Part shown: one piece after another, positions 35,443-45,900 of the stretch
Layout: every line of letters starts with the position of its first letter
Position numbering within the stretch: position 1 is the stretch's first letter
NCBI GenBank assembly: GCA_021234535.1
Contig: CM037849.1
Location: 16,446,274-16,510,273 of the forward strand
Direction of reading: 5' to 3'
Length of the DNA stretch: 64,000 bases
Source of the DNA: Stichopus chloronotus
Lineage: Eukaryota; Echinodermata; Holothuroidea; Aspidochirotida; Stichopodidae
The notes under the pieces: generated by a model
Databases searched by the model: none
The model's input: only the letters and a program-made list of their open reading frames with translations
What the model was told of the DNA's origin: nothing
Made by a program: the position numbers and the translations under genes

Positions 35443-37479
35443 ACTCATTTGCACTCATTTAGAAGTTTCTGAGTTGAAATTGCTGATTTTGCCCACCACT
35501 GTGTCTTGTTTTCAACTAAAGCTAAATGTGGGTTATGTATCCTGATTACCTTTTTAAGTGAATCGTCAAGTTAAAAATTAGTTGTGTTTAGTCAAAATTT
35601 GTTCAGGTAAAACTTCCAAAGAAACTGGGCTGGGTGGGGGGGGGGGCTGGGGGAGAAATACTTCAGGTACCTTTTAGGTGAACAGTAATGTGACATCATA
35701 GTTTGGTTCATATGACCACTGGTTTCTGCTCTTATACTTAAATATGGAGGAGCCTCCTCATTTGTAAAGAAATATAAATTGCAAAAATATCTTGAGACCA
35801 TTTGGTCAATGGTACCATTACTAGGATGGCATGTAATGTATGTGCACACATTGGATGAGTAAGTTCGATAAGACTCGACAGCTACTGTATATTCCTACTT
35901 TTTGGAAGTTTTAAGGCCATGTTTTATTCATGTACAATAGTAAAAAGCTATCAGGTTGTATTGAGGTCCTACAAAATTACAGCAGAATTTGTGCCAGTAA
36001 CCAAAGGCTCAGTCCTCCAAATGATGCCAGTCTATTCCTTTTGCAATTCTTGACATCTAGGCTTACTTTCCAAAATAAGTCATATTTGTTTCATCAAATT
36101 AGTGAACTGAACTCTCTGTTGAATTTGGTCCATATCATTATTGTAGGAAAGGATTTTTATGTAAATACAATTTCAGTCATTGTTGGATCTAGTTATTTCT
36201 CTGATGTTTACTTCTAAATGTGTTCAGAGTTATACAGCACTGATCATGTTCAAAGATACTCTCATCAAATTGCTGTCACTGTATGTTTTGCCTAAAGCGG
36301 ACAAGAAAAGCAAACGAAAACAGATTTTCTGTTTCTTTTAATCGTTTATATCTGAAGTGATAAGTAGCTTGGCACGCTTCTGAGTCAATTTTGTTCATGT
36401 TAACAAAAAAGAGTCTATTTGAGGTTTTGACTGCTGACAGGTCGTCCCTGTAAGGAGTACCAGATTTCACAGTTTTCTCTCCCTTCATTTCACCCGACAG
36501 GGATTTTTTTTGTGATTCATTTTCTTCCAAGTTTCAAGGGAACTATTATTACTATATGTTTGCTACAGTAATAGCCACATGGTTGTGACATAATGACAAA
36601 GTTTTATTGCCGGGACCAAGAAGTTTGCTACAAGCCGAAGATCGCTTTATGTCATATGTTTTCTTATGTGGACACCATATTTTTATTATTTTGTTTCATA
36701 TTTATTTCATTTCTGCAGTGTAGGGTTTACTCTGATACTTGCATCTTAGTGTTAAAAGCAGCATTTTGAGTTGATGCAGAAAGATTCCTCTCCTAGATCC
36801 CGCTTCATTTAATGCGATACTAAGCTTCCATGGTAATTCCTGCTATCCATGGCAAAGGCAATGTACTGTACAGTGTTTGCAATAGTAAAGCAGTTCTGTA
36901 GTATACATGTAGCAGATTGCTTTTGTCGAAGTCCAATGAGAAAGTTAAGTCTGGGTTCAAGGCAGAGAAGACAAAACTTCTCCTCCTCCCTAAGTAGAGA
37001 CCAAAGTAACTTTCGGTGGTCATAAAATTGTCCTGTTATGTGAGATCATGGTCGCAGAAAGTTTTTCACTATTATGTGTTAAACTTTTATTTGTGTCACA
37101 TCCATAGAAACTTCTCTGAAGCTTGTTGTAAGAAACTCAGAATGCTGCTTTTGATTCATTACTTTGAAATTAACAAGTTGTGATCATGGAAGAACAGACT
37201 TAACTTCATTTTTAGCACTCCCTGTGGGATCCTTTCCCATCTTGTGGATCACATTTCAAACTTCTCCCCTTCTCCCCTCCAACATCTTCCTCCTCTTACC
37301 AGGTATCACTGGATCCCAACCCCTTTCTTCTGTATTTTCCCCTTTCTCTGTTCTCCAAATGATGTGGCAAATGGTACGGTATCAAAGTGGGGGGGGGGGG
37401 GGGGAGGTGAGGACTGATTGGTGTTAGCAGTGAGTAGGTGTCATCAGTTAGTGGTAGTGTCAGCGTGTGTTCGATGAAC

Positions 37480-38955
37480 GGTGCCAGCAGTGCAGATCAG
37501 CGCTGTTGAGAAAATTGCTGGCAGTGAGGGATGGTGTGCTGACAGTGAGGGCTTTTGTTCTGGCTCGTTTGCGTAGAGAGTTTATCAGTCGTGTTCCAAA
37601 CATGGAAACAAAATGGCGCAACTGATATGTATGGTGTGTGGAAGATGCCAAGCAGATAGCATCCAAATTCATGGAAGTCTAGTGCAGTTGTACGCGTTGG
37701 CGGTACAGGCTTATGTGCTGCCAATCAGGTCTGGTGTGCTAGCAGTGAGGGTGTGGTGCACTAGCAATAAGGAACTGGTGTGCTGGCAGTGGGGTTCGGG
37801 TGCACTGGCAGTGAGGGTCTGGTGTGCTAGCAGTGAGGGTCTGGTGTGCTTGCAATGAGGGTTTGGTGTGTTAGCAGTGAGGGTCTGATGTGCCAGCAGT
37901 GAGGGTCTGGTGTGCTACTGTAGCAATGACGACCGGGTGTGCTAGCAATGAGGGTCTGGTGTGCTAGCAGAGAAGGTCTGGTGTGCTAGCAGTGAGGGTC
38001 TGATGTGCTACAGTAGCAGTGAGGGTTGTGTGTACTGGCAGTGAGGGTCCGATGTGCTAGCAGTGAGGGTTCTGGTGTGCTAGCAGGGAGGGTCTGGTGT
38101 GCTAGCAGTGAGCGTCTGTTTTGCTAGCAGTGATCATTTGGTGTGCTTGCAATGAGGGTCTGGTGTGCTAGCAGTGAGGGTCTGGTGTGCTAGTAGTGAG
38201 GGTCTGGTGTGCTAGCAGTGAGGGTCTGGTGTGCTGGCAGTGAGGGTCGTGTGTATAGTAGCTTTGTGAGACTACTGTAAGGGATTGCTGTAGCTGACAA
38301 GAATCTACTGTAAAAGTCCATGTTGATTTTGAGCGATCATTGTTTCAAGTGAGGGTGTGGTGTCACTAATGAAAGGGTGGTGCCAGCATAGAAGTCATGG
38401 GAATAATGTCATGGGGGGCAGGGATATTTGATGGTAGTAAAGGGACATGATGGTGGTGAGGGTGTGTTGTCTCCAGTATTGTGTAGCCAATGAGTGGTCT
38501 GTGTCATTAGTGAGGAGCTAGCGTTGATAGTAAGAGGTTGATGTTGCAGTGGAAGGAGGTGTCTCAAGGTGTTCGTTGTCTCCACTGGGTGTTCAGTGAC
38601 TTTGGTGCATTGTGGTTGGTATGTTGTTTCCATTGGAAGGCTGGTATTGCCAGTGAGGGATCAGTGTGTCATCTCCTCTGAGGGGTGATATGGTTGTCTC
38701 CAGTGATAAGTGGGTATATATCACCGGTGAGGAGTGGGTGTCACCGTAGAGGTGTGGGTGTCACCATCGAGTAGTCTGTATCAACAGGAAGGGACTCAGT
38801 ATGTTGGCAATGAGTGTTCAATCGTTCCAGAGTGTTTGTTGTGGTTGACAGCAGTCATAAACAGCAAGTGCATGGGATATGTTGCCAGTAAGCGGTCGGT
38901 TCTGCCACCTAGTGAGGGATCATTGTTGCCAGTGAGGGAATTGGTGTTACCAGGT
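37480..38955 (+). repeat. 22-bp minisatellite, degenerating toward the LRR5 exon
   Basis: The core unit is AGCAGTGAGGGTCTGGTGTG plus CT, repeated with high similarity from about 37790 to 38250. Variants include TTAGCAGTG, TACAGTAGCAGTG and GGCAGTG. More diverged units (CCAGTGAGGG, GGTGAGGAGTGGGTGTCACC) continue to about 38955, some 30 bp before the acceptor at 38984-38985. The intervening bases hold the polypyrimidine tract CTTTCGCAG. Each unit carries a GTGAGG that resembles a 5' splice site. Confidence 0.85.
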
Positions 38956-38985
38956 CTTCTAACCTACCAACGTGCTCTTTCGCAG

Positions 38986-39057
38986 ATTCCTCAATATAAA
39001 CAACATTTCAGTGATCGCTCCGGATACCTTCCATGATCTGCCCTCGCTGAAACGGCT
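38986..39057 (+). CDS. PXDN: Peroxidasin exon: LRR5
   Basis: A single 72-bp LRR unit between acceptor CTTTCGCAG and donor GTAAGTA. With the split Leu it reads LFLNINNISVIAPDTFHDL followed by PSLKRL, the last Leu again split. It corresponds to the last LRR before the cap in peroxidasin (LFLxxN ... LKRL). NIS is a potential N-glycosylation sequon. Unlike the two preceding LRR exons it contains one repeat, so the gene mixes single- and double-LRR exons. Confidence 0.87.
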
Positions 39058-39962
39058 GTAAGTATTGACTGCCGATGGAGATCTACTGTACACCTATCTG
39101 TCAGTCAGCCTGCCTTGGGTTTTGGTGTTCATGGATAGCTCTCTTTTTTTCTTTTTAACTCTCACCAACATCACTCCTACGTCCACACTAACATCTTTGG
39201 TTATGGGTCTTTATAATACCATATTAAGCACATTCTCAGCTGACACTTCAAAACCAGCCTAACTTCTTTTTTCGTTTGCATTTTCCATCTATACCAACTA
39301 CCAACTTTGTTACAAGTAAAACCTTTTCTTTCTTGTTTAAGAATGAGAGCATATTTTGATATTTTAGTGGAAATTGGAGCTTGCGATGACTTGCTGTATT
39401 TATAAATTGGTACAGTTCAATGTTTAGATGCCCAACCATAGACCCTGCTGGCTGTACTCTCAACCCCGTCACTCCACCCATATGCATATCAGATAATTAA
39501 AGGGTTTAAGTGTAAGTCTCTAAGGGAGGGGGCTTGTGGCCTGTTTAATGCCGTCAAGGTGATCTACATAGTGCATGGTGACTTAGTAACATACCATTAA
39601 TGGATGTTGTCATTTTGTGTGGATTTGAGTCAACTGACAATGGAGAACAGGAAGTAGAAGGAAGTGGAGGGGTGAGGCAAGGTTTGCATGAGGGGTATGG
39701 GAAGGTGTTGAGGCCTGGTGTTAGAAACAAATGCAGTGATATCCATTTAGTTCCTGGGTGCAGCTAGTATGGGATTTTATGTAGATAATAACACATTTTG
39801 CACAGCTTGTAATGTATTGAGAGCAAATTGAAGTGGACTGGTGGAAGGAGGTATGGGGAGATGGATCATGGGAGAAGGGCTAAGGGGGATGGTTGATTGA
39901 GAGAGGTTATGGAGAGGATATAGTGTGCGATGGGTGTCTGGTGGGGAAGCAAGAGAAATATA

Positions 39963-40033
39963 CTTAAATGGGGGCTTAAATGGGGGCTTAAATGGGGGCT
40001 TAAATGGGGCTTAAATGGGGCTTAAATGGGGGC
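39963..40033 (+). repeat. Short tandem of CTTAAATGGGGG units
   Basis: Six consecutive units of 12-13 bp (CTTAAATGGGG or CTTAAATGGGGGG), essentially perfect apart from the G count. The regularly spaced G4-G5 runs on + could in principle form a quadruplex. Confidence 0.92.
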
Positions 40034-40221
40034 AAGAACAGCCGTTGGGTAAAGTCAGAATGTCATCACCTCAAGATGGCAAAATCAGTTTGTAATGGCA
40101 AGCTTTTTATTCCTTTGTGTGAAAATCACGTCAATTACTGACAAATAAGAAAAATTCCAGGAAATGATTAACAGCATCATGACAGCATGCTCGCATAAAA
40201 AAGAAGAAAAAAGAGGATATG

Positions 40222-40430
40222 CACTATTCACATCGTAGATATATACTTACCCCTTGCCTCGCTAATGCATCATTTGACCCTATGCTCAAATTGTCCTTGA
40301 AACTAATTCTAGCATCGTGCCCTCTATGGCAAACGAGGGCGCGGTGCTAGCATTAGTTTTGAGGACGATTTGAGCATAGGGTCATTGGTGAGGCAAGGGG
40401 AAAGTATAGTCACTTGTGAATACCCCCACC
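40222..40430. mobile_element. Foldback miniature element, about 205 bp
   Basis: Two inverted arms. The left reads CCCCTTGCCTCGCTAATG, GACCCTATGCTCAAATTGTC, CTAATTCTAGCA and GTGCCCTCTATGGC; the right reads GGGCGCGGTGCTAGCATTAG, GACGATTTGAGCATAGGGTC and GGTGAGGCAAGGGG in inverse order. The loop is only a few bases, near 40331-40336. The outer ends resemble GGGGGTATTCACA and its inverse. Related diverged half-copies occur at 43545-43625 and 57480-57608. It has no coding capacity. Confidence 0.85.
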
Positions 40431-40480
40431 AGGAAGTTGTGGGGATTTCATTGTCTCTTCCTCTGTTATGTCTTCTGCAT

Positions 40481-40745
40481 GCTAAACATTCTTATTGCAT
40501 GAGGGGGGAGGGGAAGAAGGTGGGAGTAAGTAAGGAGAAGTGAGGTGTTCGTGTATTAGTTGCAATGGGAGACAGGAAGGGGAGAAGGGGGAAGGGGGGG
40601 AGAAGGAAGTCGTCTACATGCTAAACATTCATATTGCATGGGGGGGGGAAGAAGGTGGGAGTAAGTACGGAAAAGTGATGTGTTCATGTATTAGTTGTAA
40701 TGGGAGACAGGAAGGGGGAGAAGGGGGGAGGAATGGGTGCAAGGA
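40481..40745 (+). repeat. Two-copy 139-bp tandem duplication
   Basis: GCTAAACATTC(T/A)TATTGCATG starts each unit (40481 and 40620). It is followed by poly-G/GAAGAAGGTGGGAGTAAGTA and GTGTATTAGTTG(C/T)AATGGGAGACAGGAAGG blocks, about 90 percent alike by eye. The + strand frame across it is a by-product. Confidence 0.88.
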
Positions 40746-43544
40746 TGGGATAGGGGTGGGGTAAGCAAGGGATCAGTTGTCATGCACTGCATGCCTTCCT
40801 TGTAGTTATCCCCACCACCTCATATGTTGTTGCTCAGTGTCTTTTTAGTATTATATCTCATTGCATGTGACATGTACACATGTTTGGCTTAATTACCACA
40901 GCTACTGTAGGCTGATAATCTTGCAAAATTGTCACATATTTTGCACTTGCAGAAATGTTCACTGCAAATTATATTCAGTTCACCATGGTGTCTTCAACAC
41001 TTAGTGTCCTTTCCCATTTGAAAGGGATGGATTGCCCACATTTTAATTTATAGCCTTGCCAGATCAATTCATTTTGAATCCAGTGTCATTTGGGTTCAAG
41101 GTTACAAAGCATTGCCTCAGTTGATTTTGATTTATTGTGGAAGCCAGTGAGCATAATATTTCTGACTATACCTTGCAGACATGAACATTAATATATCACA
41201 ATAAACAGTGCTCAGTCATAGAGCTATCATGTTGAAGTTGCTAAATTTAAAGCACATGAGTTATTTGGGCCACATTTGGCTGTTTGTGCACCCAGTCCAA
41301 ACCCAGTGACCCCCCAACCACACAATCCACATTTAGGCACAGTAGTTGCGGTCAGCATACTTGTAGACATCAACACCAGCATATACAGTAATTAAGCATT
41401 TGAAGAGGAACAGCCACTCACAGTACTTTTGATGTTGTTCTTTTATCCTTCGTGCACATCAGTATAAAACATTGTCACAAGACAAAAAGAAAAGGTATAA
41501 TAATTAACTGAGTTGTTGCACTTTAGTATTAAGTAAATGAAAGAAACATCTACAACTGCTTTTAGAAAACAAATTTAACTTCAAAATGGATTACCTAAAG
41601 TGCAGGATATTCACCAGTCAGTGGAATGCGAACTGGGGACAGAAGAACTGCCAAAGTCACAGGTTGTGGATGAGTGCCGATAATATTGTAAGGCCAGAGA
41701 ATGTGTCACATCCATATCAACAAGTCCAACCATTTACCATAGCGATGCTGTTTGTGTTGTTGCACATGTAACTGCTGTTTAATGTTCAACGGTTTGTTGT
41801 GATTGCTTTGTTGTTTTTCTCCCTTTGTATTATTGTCATTGCTCTGACTAAAACACGCCATAAGATGTTACTAAACCTGAAAAAAAAATTAACACGATTT
41901 CAATTTCCATTGAATTCTCTTTTTTTGGTACCAGGAAGGTGTGACAGTTGATAGCACTCTTGTGATTTTCTTGGTGATACAACATTGTTAGTTTCAAAGA
42001 TATCAGTTGGCTGAACGTATTTAAAAAAAGGTAAAAAAGATGAATTCCAAGTAAATTATGACTATTTTCAAGGTCATGTACTGTATGTGTTGTTGAACAG
42101 TATGCAATGTGCGTGATGTTTAACAAGAATGTACGTTAATTAAAAACAGGTTTCACAATATTGTTACCTTTGATTAACATCACTGGCTTATTACAGTTGT
42201 CTCTCTCTCACTCTTTTTTGAATTACAGTTGAAACAGGTATCATTTGCATCTTATATGCATATGTTCAGTAGGCCAGTATTGCTTAAATGTTTTTGCTTT
42301 AAAGAGGGAAGGATCAGGTAGTCTAGATTTATAGACATAGTTACTTATCGGTGCTGGCTACATGCAGCATTGGCTGCATGCATTTTCACCTCTTACATTT
42401 AAAAGCACTGTCAATGTGGTGTAATTGATTGCGACCTAAGGAAGAGCCCGGCAAAACGAAATATGCACTGCCATCCTTATAGATCGAGTACTGGAAGAGT
42501 TGTGTGTGTGGCACTGCACCTGAGTCTGTGAGTCACCATAAAGTGCTGAAGAGGGCAACGTGTGTCGTGTGAGTTTTTCTCCTTCAGTACACTGAACAAA
42601 TTTGTCCTTTTGATGCTGATGTTGCCAGTCCCACCATTATTAAAGAAAGTTCAATTTGAAAAGACCGAACAAAAAAATTCTGACTTTGTTAGTTGCCTTA
42701 ATATATTTAGAAGTTTTAAAAAGTTGCTTTCTACAAAATCCCTTCAGGATGTTTTCAAGTCAGTCCAGACACCAAAACTAGTATTATGAGAACACCAAGA
42801 AGGACTTTCTCAATTTCTTTTTCTTTTTGTATTCAATCATTTCTTTATATTTTCTTCTATTTTTGCTGGATTTAGTTTAGAAGTCAAGTATAGTTAATTT
42901 CCAAACCAGAAAAAAAAAAAATGAATAAAGAACTGCCTCCACATTCATGTGCATGCCGTTCTAAAGTTCAATTAGTTTTCGTGGTGAAACTTTCGACAAT
43001 GATGCATAACATTTGGAGAGTGCAACTTTAGGGTCAAAATGAAAGCGACCTTGACGGGAGAATATGTATAACATTAGATCATCTGATTAAGATCTCAAGG
43101 ATACTTGTTTTGATCTGGTATGTATTAGTTGTCTCGTTCCATTAGCCGACAATGAACGCTGTGACTGATTCTCGACAGCGAGCCGTTCACTCGAATTACC
43201 TTCATCGGCGAGAAGACGTCATCGACTCGCACTTCTCCGTAGCTCGAGACATTGTATAATTGAGAGAGGAAGCAATTGTTTATTAGGCTAGTACTAAGCT
43301 GATTTCTTTCATAAAAAAAAAATATTTTTTCAGTGAGCACTGGCTATGTGTGAATGGAATATGGCTAGTCGGCATGGCTAGCGTGCCGTATGCAAGTGGG
43401 AGGGTAGGATTATAAATTGTGAGTAAACACCCAGAGATGCTTATTGACAAGCTCCATCAATTCACAGATTATGAGTAACAGCTGACTTAATGACGTAAAT
43501 TCCACTCGCTGCAATTCATGTTTTAGACGTTCATGTACCATCTT

Positions 43545-43625
43545 GTTGATGCTAAATGCATCGTTTGACCTGTGCACCTCTCGTTAGAGTGAATTCCTAG
43601 CACTGTGTCCTCTATGCCTCTGCTG
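43545..43625 (+). mobile_element. Diverged half-copy of the 40222 foldback family
   Basis: Aligns with the left arm of the 40222 element: AATGCATCGTTTGACC, then a diverged stretch, then ATTCCTAGCACTGTGTCCTC against ATTCTAGCATCGTGCCCTC. The second arm is not evident here. Identity is modest, so the relationship is an inference. Confidence 0.45.
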
Positions 43626-44654
43626 GGTCTCATTCAGCTGTCGCTGTGTAGTGGGAGTCATATTGGTACTGTAGAGGAAAGTTTGAAATTAGACTGAATA
43701 TATTCTTTTGTTGGCTATCATAGTTTTCATCAGTTTAGACTGTTACAAACATTTTCAATTTGACTAACTCATAGCTAGTCATAAGTTGGCCAGGATGCAA
43801 ATTTCTTATGACTCATTCATGAAAGACTTTACAGAGAAGTATGTGAAGTTAGGCAAACTGAATTCTCTTTGATTTAAATTGGATAAATCAGTCCATGTTG
43901 TAAAGGATAATATGAACAATTATCTTTGAACAGATGGTTAAGCTTCAAAGCTAGCGGCTGCAATGACTTCAGTGAAACGAAAAGTGTAGATGAGATAGTG
44001 CCTCTGCAAAAGACCAGTCTGAGTGACATAGCTAGTATTGGGAGAGGGAGGGGGGACAATTTCCCTCTGATCTGGCCCTTGGATGAAAAATCCAGAAATT
44101 TGCCGTCTGTGTCACCAGATCATCGGGTGACGCTGTGTCAGCTACTGTGTGGGTTTCCCAATGTTGAGGAATCGAGCAGATTCATTCATTTCCTAAGACC
44201 TGACCTTGCAGAGATTTGATCATCGCCAGTTTCACTGTGCTGTGACAGTGAGGATGATTCAAGATTCCATGTGAATTCTGCTGCAACAAAGCTGCAAATG
44301 GATTTCTTTTGGAAAGTATAGGCTATATTTGGACAAGTAGACCGTGCACAGTCAAATCTAGGAAGTGGAGCCCGTACCTTTGATGTGATGTACTTTTGAA
44401 AATGCAGGAGTATCAACATCCTGCTTTGAGACGAGGAATATGATCATAGATTGGGTCGGAAATAACATTAAATTTGAGCGGCTGTCAGAATTGTAGTAGA
44501 TTAGATAGCTGCTGCATGGGGTCTGCAGTTATCATCATCGTAGAGGTCAGTCTGTATGTAGTATTCGTGCAAAAACGTACTGAATGTTGCAATATCATTG
44601 ATGAACATTTTTGATTCCTTGCTGAAGGCAGAAGGAATCTATGCAATGGTGATG

Positions 44655-44677
44655 TTGTGTGTGTGTGTGTGTGTGTA
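44655..44677 (+). repeat. Short GT microsatellite
   Basis: About eleven GT dinucleotides directly upstream of the AGGTCA-rich tandem array. Confidence 0.9.
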
Positions 44678-44685
44678 TGTAAGAC

Positions 44686-45900
44686 TTCTTGTAAACACCA
44701 TATCTCAAGAAGGGTAACCATGACTGATCTCATACTTGGTGTGTGGGTTGGTCATATTGACTAGATGATCCCTATTGTTTTTGGTGGAGGTCAAAGGTCA
44801 TTTGAGGTCACCAGAGGTCAAAATGCAAAAACCTTGTAAACACGATATCTCAAGAATGGTAACTGTGTCTGATGTCATACCTGGTGTGTGGGTTGGTCAT
44901 ATTGAGTAGATGATCCCTATTGTTTTTGGTGGAGGTCAAAGCTCATCTGAGGTCACCGGAGGTCAAACTGGAAAAACCTTGTAAACACAATATCTCCAGA
45001 AGGATGACTGTGACTGATGTCATGCTTACTGTGTAGGTTGGTCATATCAAGTAGATGATCCTTATTGTTTTTGGGTGGAGGTCAAAGGTCATTTGAGGTC
45101 ACCAGAGGTCAAACTGTAGAAACTTTGTAAACACAATATCTTCAGAAGGGTAACTGTGACTGATATCATACATTGGTGTGTGGGTTGGTCATATTGAGTA
45201 GATGATCCCTATTGTTTTTGGTGGAGGTCAAAGGTCATGAGGTCACCAGAGGTCAAAATGCGAAAACCTTGTAAACACGATATCTCAAGAATGGTAACTG
45301 TGACTGATGTCATACTTGGTGTGTGGGTTGTTTATGTTGAGTAGCTGATCCCTATTGCTTTTGATGGAAGATAAATGTCATTTGAGGTTACCCTAGGTCA
45401 AACTATAAACACATTGTAAACACAATATCTCCAGAAGGAGAAGTGTGACTGATGTCATACTTGGTATGTGGATTATTCATATTGAGTAGATGACTCCTAT
45501 TGTTTTTTGTGGAGGTCAAAGGTCATTTGAGGTCACCCGATGTGAAACCTTCTTGATGGAAGATAAATGTCATTTGATGTTACCCTAGGTCAAACTGTAA
45601 ACACATTGTAAACACAATATCTCCAGAAGGGTAAGTGTGACTGATGTCATACTTGGTGTGTGGATTATTCATATTGAGTAGATGACTCCTATTGTTTTTT
45701 GTGGAGGTCAAAGGTCATTTGAGGTCACCCAATGTGAAACCTTGCTAACACATTATCTCCAGAAGGGTAATGTTGACTGATGTCATACTTGATGTGTGGT
45801 TCCCCATACTGGATAGGTGATCCCTATTGCTTTAAGTGGACGTCAAATGTCATTGGAGGTCACCAAAATAAAGGTTATTTGGGTTAAAGGCTTATTAATG
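44686..45900 (+). repeat. Tandem array (about 147-bp units) rich in AGGTCA half-sites
   Basis: Eight to nine diverged units, each made of AACACAATATCTCCAGAAGG, GTGACTGATGTCATACTTGG, TGTGTGGGTTGGTCATATTG, AGATGATCCCTATTGTTTTT and a terminal half-site cluster. In intact units that cluster reads AGGTCAAAGGTCA TTTG AGGTCA CCAG AGGTCA. The perfect DR1-type pair AGGTCA-A-AGGTCA occurs at 44788, 45079, 45225, 45513 and 45705. The following half-sites are spaced four bases apart (DR4-like) in units 1 and 3. Later units accumulate substitutions. Within the array, 45361-45552 and 45553-45743 are a 192-bp secondary duplication. Whether any receptor binds here cannot be judged from sequence. Confidence 0.9.

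Larger units (their letters stand above)
29940..38985 (+). other. Intron between LRR3-4 and LRR5 exons (9.0 kb)
   Basis: GTAAGTA to CTTTCGCAG. It contains an (AGAC)-like simple stretch near 30022-30082, a (GA)27 microsatellite at 35385-35438, G-tracts at 33874, 35636 and 37389 (16 G), and a 22-bp minisatellite from about 37480. A minus-strand frame at 33383-33790 (135 codons) is the longest non-repetitive frame in the window but carries no domain I recognise. Confidence 0.75.

Noticed and set aside
43926..44219. 97-codon + frame in the 13.5-kb intron
   Set aside because: Plausible-looking composition, but no domain, no splice partners in peroxidasin phase and no neighbouring exon. Skipped as a gene call.
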